44,174 nt of DNA from an uncultured Clostridium sp. (GTDB lineage: Bacteria; Bacillota; Clostridia; TANB77; CAG-508): the NCBI GenBank assembly GCA_930980855.1, contig CAKNIZ010000015.1:1-44174 (forward strand). Direction: 5' to 3'. The notes beneath the pieces were generated by a model, which did no database searches, was not told where the DNA came from, and was given only the letters and a program-made list of their open reading frames with translations. Shown here piece after piece: positions 1 through 7,619 of the stretch. A program made the translations under genes and the position numbers. The first letter of the stretch is position 1. Every line of letters starts with the position of its first letter.

Positions 1-60
1 CTCAAACCATATATTTTTCAAAAAAGTGTGACATATGATTGACTAACCTACAAATGCTTA

Positions 61-101
61 AACAAAAAGGAGAAATTTTTATTGCAAATTTCTCCTTTTT
101 G
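61..101 (+). terminator. Hairpin terminator of an upstream gene outside the window
   Basis: A long inverted repeat pairs AACAAAAAGGAGAAATTT with AAATTTCTCCTTTTTGTT across a short loop. The descending arm is T-rich, as in an intrinsic terminator. It lies just before the promoter-like TATAAT and the CYTH gene, so it most likely ends the transcript of a gene to the left of the window. The arm also contains AGGAG, but no start codon follows at a useful distance. Confidence 0.6.
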
Positions 102-139
102 TTATATAATTCTTTAAGTTATGGAAGGAGAATTTAAGG

Positions 140-743
140 ATGAAACAAATAGAAATTACTGTAAGAGTCAATGAAAATATTGAAGATGCTCTTGAAAAAT
201 TAAAACACCTAGGATTTAAGATTATAAGAGAAAGTGATATTGATGATATCTATATGACTTCAAAATTACAAGAATTGAATAAAAATAATATACAATATAT
301 TTTAAAGAATTCAATATTACTTAGAAATCTAAAATTAGCTGATAAAGAATTAAAAAAGATTACATATAAAAATAAAGAATATGATATTAAGCGGTGATGT
401 AATATCAGAGCAAAAAATAAGTTTAGATATTCAAGATATAGAGAAAGCAAAAAAAATCTTTGAATGTTTAGGATTCAACGAACTCGTTGAAGTTAAATAT
501 CATGTCATTGTTTATGCAAAAGATGGAACAGAATTTGCATTTCAAATAGTTGAAAATTTAGGAACTTTAATTGAATTCGAGAATGAAAACGATTTTGAAG
601 GAAAAACATTAGGGGAGATTAATAGTGTAAAACAAAAAATGTTTGAAGAAATGAAGAATACTGGAATACAAATTTCAAATGACATAGATATAAAAAAAGC
701 TTATGAACTAATTAAAATGAATTTAAAAAATAAACAACAGTAA
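140..743 (+). CDS. CYTH-domain protein, read through a +1 frameshift at a CGG codon
   Basis: Two overlapping frames form one CYTH-like protein of about 200 residues. The CYTH family (class IV adenylate cyclase and thiamine-triphosphatase relatives) binds triphosphate-containing or organophosphate substrates. The N-terminal part has the EITVRV strand with an ExExK-like start. The C-terminal part has the DVISEQKISL and VEVKYHVIVYAKDG strands and a GTLIEFENEN segment typical of the tunnel fold. The first frame ends with AAG CGG TGA at 389-397. Skipping C392 gives AAG GGT GAT, and the CYTH domain continues without a gap (84 residues, Gly, then the rest). The start is ATG after GGAAGGAG. maf follows 19 bases later, so the two are probably cotranscribed. 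What I see is a split domain joined exactly at CGG; the substrate is unknown. A plain pseudogene is the alternative, but the same break occurs in two other genes here. Confidence 0.75.
389..397 (+). other. Candidate +1 frameshift site AAG CGG TGA in the CYTH gene
   Basis: In the zero frame, CGG is followed at once by the stop TGA. Skipping C392 and reading GGT as Gly restores the conserved CYTH sequence (IK-G-DVISEQ). There is no homopolymer here that would suggest a simple sequencing slip. This is the first of three sites in the window with the same geometry. Confidence 0.7.
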
Positions 744-762
744 AAAAAGAGAGGTAATTTTA

Positions 763-1353
763 ATGAAATTAATTTTAGCATCAAATTCTAAAACAAGAAA
801 AGATATTTTTGATATGGTTGGTTGGAAATATGAAGTTGTAACCAGTAAAGTAGAAGAACATAGTAATAGTATTAATCCAGAGCAATATGTAATAGATTTA
901 TCAAAAGATAAAGCTAATTCAGTTGCCTCACAAATTTCTGATAAAGCTCTTATAGTAGCAGCAGATTCTATTATATATATGGATAATAAAAAATTTGAAA
1001 AACCTAAAAGCAAAAAGGAAGGTTTTGAAAACATAAAAAAGATGAGTGGAAAAGTAAATTATGCTGTTACAGGGGTTACTATAAAAGATTTATACCAAGA
1101 TAAAGAAATATCTTTTACAGATACTACTGAAGTATTTTTTAAAAGTGTTACAGACAATGATATTTCTTGGTATGTAGAAAATGAAAAATATTTATTAAAT
1201 AGAGCTGGTTATTCTATTGCAGGAAAAACCTCAATTTTCGTAGATAAAATAGTTGGAGATTATTATAATATTTTAGGAATGCCTATCAGTAAATTATATT
1301 CTAAATTAAATGAATTAGGATATAAAATTTCGGACTTTGAAATGAAAGAATAG
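763..1353 (+). CDS. maf: Maf-family nucleoside triphosphate pyrophosphatase, copy 1
   Basis: A 196-residue Maf/Ham1-fold protein. Maf enzymes hydrolyse dTTP, UTP and modified nucleotides to monophosphates and pyrophosphate, a house-cleaning role in the cytoplasm. Visible family marks are the N-terminal LILASNSKTR segment (the Maf ASxSxxR motif), VAADSIIYMDNKKFEKPKSK around residue 65-85 (the ADTVV...GKP region) and the GKVNYAVTGVTI strand. The start is ATG after GAGGTAATTTTA. It follows the CYTH gene closely. A second copy at 5031 differs by only two amino acids (Asn/Asp and Lys/Arg), so this is a recent duplication with both copies intact. Confidence 0.88.
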   Translation: MKLILASNSKTRKDIFDMVGWKYEVVTSKVEEHSNSINPEQYVIDLSKDKANSVASQISDKALIVAADSIIYMDNKKFEKPKSKKEGFENIKKMSGKVNYAVTGVTIKDLYQDKEISFTDTTEVFFKSVTDNDISWYVENEKYLLNRAGYSIAGKTSIFVDKIVGDYYNILGMPISKLYSKLNELGYKISDFEMKE

Positions 1354-1365
1354 AAAATAATAAAA

Positions 1366-1401
1366 AGCAAATAACCTTTAGAGTAATTCTAAAGGTTATT
1401 G
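1366..1401 (-). terminator. Hairpin between convergent maf and the minus-strand gene
   Basis: GCAAATAACCTTTAGA and TTCTAAAGGTTATTGC pair around a GTAA loop. On the minus strand the hairpin is followed by a T-rich run, so it can terminate the gene at 1407-2507. It may also stop maf transcription. Confidence 0.6.
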
Positions 1402-1406
1402 CATAT

Positions 1407-2507
1407 TTATGAGTTCTTTAACCAATCAATCAATTCATTTTCACTAATAACACCATTATTAAATTCCTTAACTTTTTCTTTAGCAAGTTTTTTCCAATTA
1501 TCAAATTTGTGCTTTATATTTTCATTTTCAGAGCGTTTAGCATACATTAGTTTTTTTTGATATGTTTTTCGATAAAGTGATAAACATGGATTTTGTTTTT
1601 GTTTTTTCTTATATGTTACTTGAATACCAATATCTTTACAAATTTCTTCATTTTCAGAATAAGTTATTCTGCAATATTTTTCTGGCGCTTTTTTATAAGA
1701 TATAAAATACTTACCACAATTTTGACAAATTCCAATGGAAACATTAGAATTTGTTACTATTTCATTCAAGGACAAATAAACTAAATTAGAAATATATTCA
1801 CTATTATATATATTGCTTTCAGTTGGATTAATAATCCTATCATCAATTTTTTCTTTTACAGCCAAAGGTGTGATATTTGTAGCTTTTATATCATTTACTT
1901 TATATGCATAGTTGATATTATAATAAACATTTATATTTGTTGCATATTTAAATAAGTTTTTATTAATTGAATAAGCAATAAATTTAGTAATATAAGATGA
2001 GTTTTTATATTTATCTTGTCTTTTTAAGTTATATGTATGATTGACACATAATCTTATATTATTTTGCAATTCTTTCAATTTTATTTTTGATTGATCAAAT
2101 ATGTCTTTGTATGTATCTTTAAATTCTTGTTCAGAGTTAAAGGCACGAATTGTTGGAATATTATTACAAAATTCTTCAAGCAATCCAATTCCATAAAAAC
2201 AGAAATATGTAAGATATGCACTTTCAAAAGAAGAAAAATCTGCATTTATAAAATTTATTAAAAACATTCCGTAATTTTCTTCAAAGGGATTTAATATATC
2301 AGATTTACTAAAGTAAATTTTTTCTTCTCCATTAAATCTTTTAGAATAATTCTTTATTAGTTTTATAGAATTAAATTTATTATCTATTTCTTTAATAAAT
2401 TTGATTTTACACATTGCTAATTGCGTAATGTAATATTCTTTTTTATATTTTCTATCAAACCAAATATAAAAACTATCCTTGGGTAAAAAATTAAATTCTT
2501 GTAACAT
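1407..2507 (-). CDS. DUF6076-like zinc-ribbon protein, cargo of the integrase element
   Basis: A 366-residue protein of unknown function. The N-terminal two thirds are hydrophilic and mostly helical, with no membrane segment. From about residue 255 there is a probable zinc ribbon: CQNCGKYFI, then EKYCRITYSENEEIC, then a basic stretch with PCLSLYRKTYQKKL. This arrangement resembles proteins filed under DUF6076, which are common on integrated elements in Clostridia; that naming is from memory and not certain. The start is ATG after AAAGGA with a 10-base spacer. It is transcribed away from the xis-int pair, with its own TTGACT-16-TATAAT-like promoter region lying between. It could be a DNA-binding regulator of the element or a defence-type cargo gene; I cannot decide. 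Confidence 0.6.
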   Translation of the reverse strand: MLQEFNFLPKDSFYIWFDRKYKKEYYITQLAMCKIKFIKEIDNKFNSIKLIKNYSKRFNGEEKIYFSKSDILNPFEENYGMFLINFINADFSSFESAYLTYFCFYGIGLLEEFCNNIPTIRAFNSEQEFKDTYKDIFDQSKIKLKELQNNIRLCVNHTYNLKRQDKYKNSSYITKFIAYSINKNLFKYATNINVYYNINYAYKVNDIKATNITPLAVKEKIDDRIINPTESNIYNSEYISNLVYLSLNEIVTNSNVSIGICQNCGKYFISYKKAPEKYCRITYSENEEICKDIGIQVTYKKKQKQNPCLSLYRKTYQKKLMYAKRSENENIKHKFDNWKKLAKEKVKEFNNGVISENELIDWLKNS

Positions 2508-2550
2508 TTGCTATCAATCCTTTTTATTTCAATTTTTTTACACTTTATTA

Positions 2551-2578
2551 TTGACTTACTCCCTAAAAATGATATAAT
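2551..2578 (+). promoter_or_regulatory. Sigma-A type promoter upstream of xis/int
   Basis: TTGACT and TATAAT are separated by 16 bases. It points toward the excisionase and integrase genes. About 240 bases of leader follow before the xis ribosome site, with no convincing gene. An 11-codon reading frame at 2665 is the only small candidate there and has a weak ribosome site. I see nothing else in 2580-2810. Confidence 0.5.
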
Positions 2579-2818
2579 ATGCGTAGCACAATAAAGTATA
2601 AATACTTAAATTGCTAACATTTTATCATTTTTTCTAAAAAATTGCAACATTTTAAGAAAATGAAATGGCTAAAAGTATTGATACTGTTAGATTTGGTTAG
2701 AACTCAAAAATATTCAAAAAAATTAAAAATGTAGACCTTATATTTTGGCTTCAAGTGAGAAAACAATTGGAAGGATATAAATACCTTTTAATATTTCTGA
2801 ACAAGGAGGTCAAAGAAA

Positions 2819-3019
2819 ATGAAAAATTCAAATGAGTGTAAACCAATGTTAGTAATTTATACCACTGACGATGTTTGTAAAATGTTTCACTTAGGTAAAG
2901 TAAAATGCTTAGAATTATTCCGTAGAGATGATTTCCCTGCACAAAAATATGGCAGAGGATACGGAGTAGAAGCAGAAGCTTTAAAAAAGTATATGAGTAC
3001 AAGACATATATTATCATAG
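2819..3019 (+). CDS. Excisionase / MerR-like winged-helix protein of the integrase element
   Basis: A small 66-residue protein with a helix-turn-helix fold of the excisionase kind. The segment YTTDDVCKMFHLGKVKCLELFRRDDFPAQKYGRGYGVEAEALKKYM (residues 16-60) follows the usual pattern: a recognition helix, then a basic wing (KYGRGY) and a helix that places the protein on DNA. Such proteins bend DNA at attachment sites and direct tyrosine recombinases toward excision. The start ATG has AAGGAGGTC upstream. It sits 53 bases before the integrase, the usual xis-int order of Tn916-type elements. It could instead be a simple regulator of the integrase. Confidence 0.8.
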   Translation: MKNSNECKPMLVIYTTDDVCKMFHLGKVKCLELFRRDDFPAQKYGRGYGVEAEALKKYMSTRHILS

Positions 3020-3072
3020 CTTTTCTAGGTACAAGCTAATCTCTATGAAAATATTTAAGTGAAGGAGAAAAC

Positions 3073-4527
3073 ATGAAAAAAATACATTATAAAGAAGGTA
3101 TAGATTATACAATTCATGAATACATAAGAAAGAAAAAAAGAACATCAGAAAAAGCCATTTGCCCTATTTGTTCACAATGCAAAAGTAGAAGAATATGCTT
3201 AAATAGGAAGAGCAAAGAAACAATGGATAGATGTAACAAATGTAAAACCTGCACAAATGCAGAAAATTGTGATAAGTTTTATATCTATAGCGAATACAGA
3301 GCTGAAATTTTAAGATTAGGAACAAATCCAAACAATGGAAAGCCTATAAGACAGCAATTAACAGGAACTAACAGAGAAAAATTGGTAAAAAAAGTAATAG
3401 CTAGAATAATTAAGAATCAAGAAGAAGGAATAAAAGAAAAAGTATATAAGCCTAATGAAGATTCTATAATTACAATTGCTAAAGAAATTGAAGAACAGAA
3501 ATATAAAGACAGAATAACAAAAGGTGCAGGATATAACAGAAATATGCAAACGATAAAAGCTATTAGCAGTTATAATTTTGCATTAAAACCAATTCAATAT
3601 GTTACAAGAGGAGAAATTGAAAGATTTTTAGAATGTGAGCGAAACAAGGCTAATTCTACTATTGGAAAAGAATACAGAATTCTGAAAATGGTATTCGAAA
3701 AAGCATATGCAAAGAAAAAGATAAACGATAATTACTTTGCAGGATATGAAGCTATCAAAAAGCCTATAAGTTATAAAGAAGATAAAGATGTTAAAGCATT
3801 TACTATTTTTGAACAATATCAATTTATAGCTTATTTACAAACACATCCTTCTAAATATAATAATATTTTATTATTATCTCTTTTTACTGGAATGCGAATA
3901 GGAGAAGTTTTAGCATTAAAATTGCAAGATATAGATATTGATTTAAATTATATATCTGTAAATCAAACAATGACTAAAGATAAACATGATAAAATAATAA
4001 TTGGAAATACTCCTAAAACAAAGAATGGAAAAAGAAAGATAAAGGTATTATCACAAGCAAAACCAATTTTAGAAAATTCAATAAAAGAAATGATACCTAA
4101 TAAAGATAACCTGTTGTTTATCAGAAGTGATAATAAATATTATGAAGATGGACAAGTCAATTCAGCTTTTAAAAGAATATGTATGAATGCTGGAATACGA
4201 GTAAAAAATTCAAAGCATAAAAAGTATTCAGATAAAAAAGGCTTTTACTATGTAAATCAAAAAACATCAGATGTAAATACTCATATGTTAAGGCATTCTT
4301 TTGCAACTAGAGGAATTGAAGCAGGTATGACAAGTACAGTTCTAAAAGATATTCTAGGACATTCTGATATTCAAACTACAATAAATATCTATGGAGATGT
4401 GTTTAGTTATTATCAAAATTCAGAAAGTGAAAAAGCTGAAAAATATTTAGAAGAACAAATGAATAAATATGAAGAAAGATTTAAATTAATTGAAAAAAAT
4501 TCAAGAGAAAAAGTAGTGAATTTATAG
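3073..4527 (+). CDS. int: Tn916-type tyrosine recombinase (integrase)
   Basis: A 484-residue phage/transposon integrase that cuts and joins DNA through a covalent phosphotyrosine. Residues 20-70 hold an unusual cysteine cluster (CPICSQCKSRRIC, CNKCKTC, ENC), probably a zinc-binding addition. Next comes a three-stranded arm-binding region (YRAEILRLGTNPNNGKPIRQQLTGT) and a SAM-like core-binding domain (about 150-230). The catalytic domain shows Arg in TGMRIGEVLAL, HMLRHSFATRG (His-x-x-Arg), then LGHSDIQTTINIYGDV with the final His and the nucleophile Tyr. All catalytic residues appear intact, so the enzyme may be active. The start ATG has GAAGGAG at the right distance. The cysteine-rich N-terminus is longer than in classic Tn916 Int. 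Confidence 0.92.
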   Translation: MKKIHYKEGIDYTIHEYIRKKKRTSEKAICPICSQCKSRRICLNRKSKETMDRCNKCKTCTNAENCDKFYIYSEYRAEILRLGTNPNNGKPIRQQLTGTNREKLVKKVIARIIKNQEEGIKEKVYKPNEDSIITIAKEIEEQKYKDRITKGAGYNRNMQTIKAISSYNFALKPIQYVTRGEIERFLECERNKANSTIGKEYRILKMVFEKAYAKKKINDNYFAGYEAIKKPISYKEDKDVKAFTIFEQYQFIAYLQTHPSKYNNILLLSLFTGMRIGEVLALKLQDIDIDLNYISVNQTMTKDKHDKIIIGNTPKTKNGKRKIKVLSQAKPILENSIKEMIPNKDNLLFIRSDNKYYEDGQVNSAFKRICMNAGIRVKNSKHKKYSDKKGFYYVNQKTSDVNTHMLRHSFATRGIEAGMTSTVLKDILGHSDIQTTINIYGDVFSYYQNSESEKAEKYLEEQMNKYEERFKLIEKNSREKVVNL

Positions 4528-4558
4528 AAAATATAGTGATTTTAAGAGGAATAAAAAG

Positions 4559-4581
4559 TTTTCCTAACTTGGTTAGGAAAA
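4559..4581. repeat. Short perfect dyad after the integrase
   Basis: TTTTCCTAAC and GTTAGGAAAA form a perfect dyad with a three-base centre. There is no T-run on the plus side, so it is not a convincing plus-strand terminator. It lies at the end of the integrase element and could be a recombinase-related site or a minus-strand terminator. Confidence 0.35.
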
Positions 4582-4709
4582 AAGCATAAATCTCAAAACA
4601 CTTTGAATATAAGGGATAGATGGCAAAATATTTAAGGCTATCTGCACCAAATAATAGTAATTTTTAAGAGTTTTTAAGAAAACTCAAGAGAATTCTAAAA
4701 TGGTTTAAT

Positions 4710-4748
4710 CCCAGTATTCAAAGTAATTTGAGTACTGGGGTTCTTTTT
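4710..4748 (+). terminator. Intrinsic terminator downstream of the integrase
   Basis: CCCAGTATTCAAA pairs with TTTGAGTACTGGG across a GTAA loop, with one G-T wobble. TTCTTTTT follows directly, a typical rho-independent terminator. Confidence 0.75.
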
Positions 4749-4776
4749 GATATAATAATCTTGGAGGTTGATATTA

Positions 4777-4902
4777 ATGAAGAATTTAACACAGGTATAT
4801 TTAATAAGACATTCTGAACAATTAAAAATAGAGAATAAAATTGTAGGGAACGAAGAAAGCCAAATAAGTAATAAGAAAATAAGTATTAAAATTGTTATTT
4901 GA
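4777..4902 (+). pseudogene. N-terminal remnant of a histidine phosphatase gene
   Basis: A 41-codon reading frame with a good ribosome site (TTGGAGG). It starts MKNLTQVYLIRHSEQ, which matches the first strand and the RH motif of the histidine phosphatase superfamily. The family normally needs about 180-220 residues, and here the frame stops after KIVI. A further stretch reading LFDGKDLIELVQVV in another frame runs to about 4937 and may be its far end, so most of the gene is lost. The deletion probably came with the integration or the maf duplication next door. Confidence 0.6.
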
Positions 4903-4920
4903 TGGTAAAGACTTAATTGA

Positions 4921-4935
4921 ATTAGTTCAAGTAGT
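4921..4935 (+). repeat. 15-bp direct repeat left of maf copy 2
   Basis: ATTAGTTCAAGTAGT occurs here and again, perfectly, at 5682-5696. The two copies bracket maf copy 2 with its promoter (about 746 bases between them). Such a pair fits a duplicated junction from the insertion of the maf segment. Confidence 0.6.
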
Positions 4936-5030
4936 ATAAAATATAATTATTTTCAAAGATACTGTCAATTTTATTGTTTTGGTTATTTATAAAAAATGAT
5001 ATAATATAAAAAATATGGGAGGTAATTTAA

Positions 5031-5621
5031 ATGAAATTAATTTTAGCATCAAATTCTAAAACGAGAAAAGATATTTTTGATATGGTTGGTTGGAAATATG
5101 AAGTTGTAACAAGTAAAGTAGAAGAACACAGTAATAGCATTGATCCAGAGCAATATGTAATAGATTTATCAAGAGATAAAGCTAATTCAGTTGCCTCACA
5201 AATTTCTGATAAAGCTCTTATAGTAGCAGCAGATTCTATTATATATATGGATAATAAAAAATTTGAAAAACCTAAAAGCAAAAAGGAAGGTTTTGAAAAC
5301 ATAAAAAAGATGAGTGGAAAAGTAAATTATGCTGTTACAGGGGTTACTATAAAAGATTTATACCAAGATAAAGAAATATCTTTTACAGATACTACTGAAG
5401 TATTTTTTAAAAGTGTTACAGACAATGATATTTCTTGGTATGTAGAAAATGAAAAATATTTATTAAATAGAGCTGGTTATTCTATTGCAGGAAAAACCTC
5501 AATTTTCGTAGATAAAATAGTTGGAGATTATTATAATATTTTAGGAATGCCTATCAGTAAATTATATTCTAAATTAAATGAACTAGGATATAAAATTTCG
5601 GACTTTGAAATGAAAGAATAG
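5031..5621 (+). CDS. maf: Maf-family nucleoside triphosphate pyrophosphatase, copy 2
   Basis: A near-identical paralogue of the gene at 763-1353, also 196 residues. The substitutions I see are few and mostly silent; two change the protein. All family segments are kept (ASNSKTR, ADSIIYMDNKKFEKP, AVTGVTI), so both copies should be active pyrophosphatases that remove non-standard nucleotides. The similarity begins at the ribosome site GGAGGTAATTT and stops shortly after the stop codon, so the duplication is almost exactly gene-sized. Unlike copy 1 it stands alone, with a TATAAT about 26 bases before the start. The two copies frame the integrase element as 600-base direct repeats. Confidence 0.88.
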   Translation: MKLILASNSKTRKDIFDMVGWKYEVVTSKVEEHSNSIDPEQYVIDLSRDKANSVASQISDKALIVAADSIIYMDNKKFEKPKSKKEGFENIKKMSGKVNYAVTGVTIKDLYQDKEISFTDTTEVFFKSVTDNDISWYVENEKYLLNRAGYSIAGKTSIFVDKIVGDYYNILGMPISKLYSKLNELGYKISDFEMKE

Positions 5622-5681
5622 AAAATGATAAAAACAAAAAACATTTAGAATATCCCCGGATAAGCGAGGAATACTTATTGG

Positions 5682-5696
5682 ATTAGTTCAAGTAGT
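5682..5696 (+). repeat. 15-bp direct repeat right of maf copy 2
   Basis: Second perfect copy of ATTAGTTCAAGTAGT; see the copy at 4921. It lies in the 169-base gap between maf copy 2 and the XRE gene, in which I see no gene. Confidence 0.6.
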
Positions 5697-5790
5697 TTTA
5701 TTACTAAACTAATAGTTGAGAAAAATAAACTAAATATTTGTTTACTTTGTTTTTAATATGTAGTAACATTTCCAAAAGGAGGTTAAAAAT

Positions 5791-6186
5791 ATGAAGAATA
5801 TAGGAGAAACTATTTCATTTTTTAGAAAGAAAAAAGGGATGACACAAAATGAATTAGCAGAAAAGATGAATGTTACTGATAAAGCCGTATCAAAATGGGA
5901 AAGAAACTTATCTTGTCCAGACATAAATACTATATCAAAATTAGCAGATATACTTGATGTATCTGTTGAAGAACTTTTACAAGCAAAAAAGCAAGACTAT
6001 GAAAATAATAAAATAGGAGATTTAATTAAATTAATTTTAAAAGCAGTGTCAATAGCTATGGGAATAGCAGTAGTAGTATTAAACATATTAAACAAGATAG
6101 ATGAAGAAACATCAATTCTTATGTTAGGAATAGCAATTATATGTTTATCAATTAATTTATTAGATGATAAAAGAGAAAACAATTAA
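5791..6186 (+). CDS. XRE-family helix-turn-helix protein with two membrane segments
   Basis: A 131-residue protein. Residues 1-62 are a classic XRE/Cro DNA-binding domain: IGETISFFRKKKGMTQNELAEKM, then VTDKAVSKWERNLSCPDINTISKLADILDVSVEELL. Residues 75-125 hold two hydrophobic helices (LIKLILKAVSIAMGIAVVVLNIL and TSILMLGIAIICLSINLL) joined by a short loop, so the regulator is probably anchored to the membrane. Such proteins often control small membrane or transport genes, but no target is evident next to it. The start is ATG after AAAAGGAGG. Confidence 0.85.
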   Translation: MKNIGETISFFRKKKGMTQNELAEKMNVTDKAVSKWERNLSCPDINTISKLADILDVSVEELLQAKKQDYENNKIGDLIKLILKAVSIAMGIAVVVLNILNKIDEETSILMLGIAIICLSINLLDDKRENN

Positions 6187-6210
6187 AAAAAGAGTGGTAT
6201 ATGCCACTCT
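6184..6210 (-). terminator. Hairpin terminator between convergent XRE genes
   Basis: AGAGTGGTAT pairs with ATGCCACTCT (one wobble). Read on the minus strand it is followed by a T-run, so it ends the gene at 6218. It may also slow transcription coming from 5791. Confidence 0.65.
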
Positions 6211-6217
6211 ATAATTA

Positions 6218-6454
6218 CTAATCATCATCTAAATCATCAAAAAACTTGCTGTTATAAAAATCTTTAATAGAAATTCCAAACCCTATACAAATATAATAAA
6301 TAGTTTCAGATGAAGGAGCTTTTTTTATAAACTTAAATATACTCCTAATTGTAGAAGGGTTAATTCCAGAAGCTATAGATAATTGATTTATATTCATATT
6401 ATTCATTTTGCAAAGTTCTTTTATTCTGTTTCTAGTTGCATCTAGCAAGGTCAT
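6218..6454 (-). CDS. Small XRE-type regulator
   Basis: A 78-residue helix-turn-helix protein. The start at the ATG of MTLLDATRNR is chosen because AGGAG lies five bases before it; a longer frame has no ribosome site. The segment RNRIKELCKMNNMNINQLSIASGINPSTIRSIF is the DNA-binding domain. The C-terminal half (ICIGFGISIKDFYNSKFFDDLDDD) matches the pattern of the two paralogues at 6569 and 8451, which end in ICEGLDISLKDFF and LCEGANINLEDFF. It is the most divergent of the three. Probably a repressor of its own or a nearby promoter; the target is unknown. Confidence 0.8.
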   Translation of the reverse strand: MTLLDATRNRIKELCKMNNMNINQLSIASGINPSTIRSIFKFIKKAPSSETIYYICIGFGISIKDFYNSKFFDDLDDD

Positions 6455-6568
6455 ATTATCACTCCTATTAATATAAAAATACAAAAATAGTATAGCAAAA
6501 AAGAGAAGATAATATGATTGAAATATAACGCATTTACGTCAATAACGCTTTATGAATTTTTAAATAAA

Positions 6569-6805
6569 TTAATCAAAAACAACATCTAAAAATAACTCAT
6601 TGTCAAAAAAATCTTTAAGAGAGATATCTAGGCCTTCGCATATATGTAAAATAGTTGAAATTTTTGGATCCTCACTTTTTCCGTTTAAAAAACTACTTAG
6701 AGTAGAATAAGGAATACCAGCATCTAAAGATAGCTGATGAAGTGAAACATCATTTTCTATTGCTAAATTAATAATTCTCTGCCTTATTGCCACAGATAAT
6801 AGCAT
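6569..6805 (-). CDS. Small XRE-type regulator, paralogue
   Basis: A 78-residue Cro/XRE protein. The start at MLLSVAIRQR is set by the AGAGGT ribosome site; the longer upstream frame would encode an unlikely hydrophobic leader. The DNA-binding part is RQRIINLAIENDVSLHQLSLDAGIPYSTLSSFLNGKS, followed by the ISTILHICEGLDISLKDFFDNELF tail. It is very close to the protein at 8451 (same RQRIIN, GIPYSTLSSF and CEG...DFF segments). The upstream region holds AACGTTGACGATGTGTCGTAAAACACT-like repeats of ACG-containing words that could be operators (inference). Confidence 0.82.
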   Translation of the reverse strand: MLLSVAIRQRIINLAIENDVSLHQLSLDAGIPYSTLSSFLNGKSEDPKISTILHICEGLDISLKDFFDNELFLDVVFD

Positions 6806-6929
6806 AAAAAAATACCTCTTTTCAAAAAAGAAGTATAACAGATAAAACGAAAAAACGTTGACGATGTGTCGTAAAACACTAAGAGATACTTTAAATAAAA
6901 TAAAAATCCAATCCATAAAAGGACTGGAT

Positions 6930-7604
6930 TTACATTATATATAACAAAATACAGAAGAATTGAAGAAAACTGCCTAATAAAATGAATAAGTGAAATATTG
7001 AATGAAAATACTTATGCTTTTTGCCAATACCATACAAGATAGCACCAATAGTGTAGGCTATACCACCAGCTACTAATAATATTATACCAGCCATATCAAC
7101 AGATTTTATAAGTAAATCAACTCTAAATATAATGCACCAACCCATAAGTAAATAGCAAATCATTGAAAATACTTTAAATTTTTTTAAATCTATAGAATTA
7201 AGTACAATACCAATTATGGCTAAAGACCATATAACACCAAAGATAGTCCAACCAGATGCAGAATCAACTTCACGTATATTGCATAGAGCAACTGGGGTAT
7301 AACAACCAGCTATAAGTAAAAATATAGTACAATGGTCTAATATTTGAAAAACGCGTTTTGAAAATAACTTAGGACTAAGTCCATGATAAATACTAGACAT
7401 TGTATACAATATTATTAAGCTTGCACCGTAAATTGCACCACTAACAATACCATATGTGCTGCCATGAATTGCAGCAAATATTGTACAAAGTATAGTTGCA
7501 ACAATACCTAAAACTCCACCAACAATATGTGATGTCATATTAAATATTTCTTCACCTTTGGTATATGTAGGTAAAACTCTGTCAATTAATTTTGTTCTTC
7601 TCAA
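6930..7604 (-). CDS. trhA: Hemolysin-III / PAQR family membrane protein
   Basis: A 224-residue protein with seven hydrophobic helices. It shows the family histidines and motifs: FNMTSHIVGGVLG near the N-terminus, SSIYHGL after the third helix, DHCTIFLLIAGCYTP in the middle, and HSIFHLFILLGSFLQFF at the end. These match the bacterial TrhA/YqfA branch of the PAQR superfamily, in which His and Asp residues line a putative metal site. In Bacteria the branch is linked to membrane energetics and fluidity; the old hemolysin name is not strong evidence of toxicity. It lies 15 bases after trmL, so the two are probably cotranscribed. Confidence 0.88.
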   Translation of the reverse strand: MRRTKLIDRVLPTYTKGEEIFNMTSHIVGGVLGIVATILCTIFAAIHGSTYGIVSGAIYGASLIILYTMSSIYHGLSPKLFSKRVFQILDHCTIFLLIAGCYTPVALCNIREVDSASGWTIFGVIWSLAIIGIVLNSIDLKKFKVFSMICYLLMGWCIIFRVDLLIKSVDMAGIILLVAGGIAYTIGAILYGIGKKHKYFHSIFHLFILLGSFLQFFCILLYIM

Positions 7605-7619
7605 TTTTTAATACACCTC

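Noticed and set aside
2665..2700. Eleven-codon leader peptide before xis
   Set aside because: No good ribosome site and too short to judge; no attenuator structure was seen with it.
4777..4937. Phosphatase remnant as a fourth CGG frameshift gene
   Set aside because: The break is at ATT TGA with no CGG, and most of the domain is absent; it is ordinary gene decay.
1354..5030. Exact attachment sites of the integrase element
   Set aside because: I looked for matching short repeats at both ends and found only short AT-rich matches that could be chance; the ends cannot be set without a relative lacking the element.
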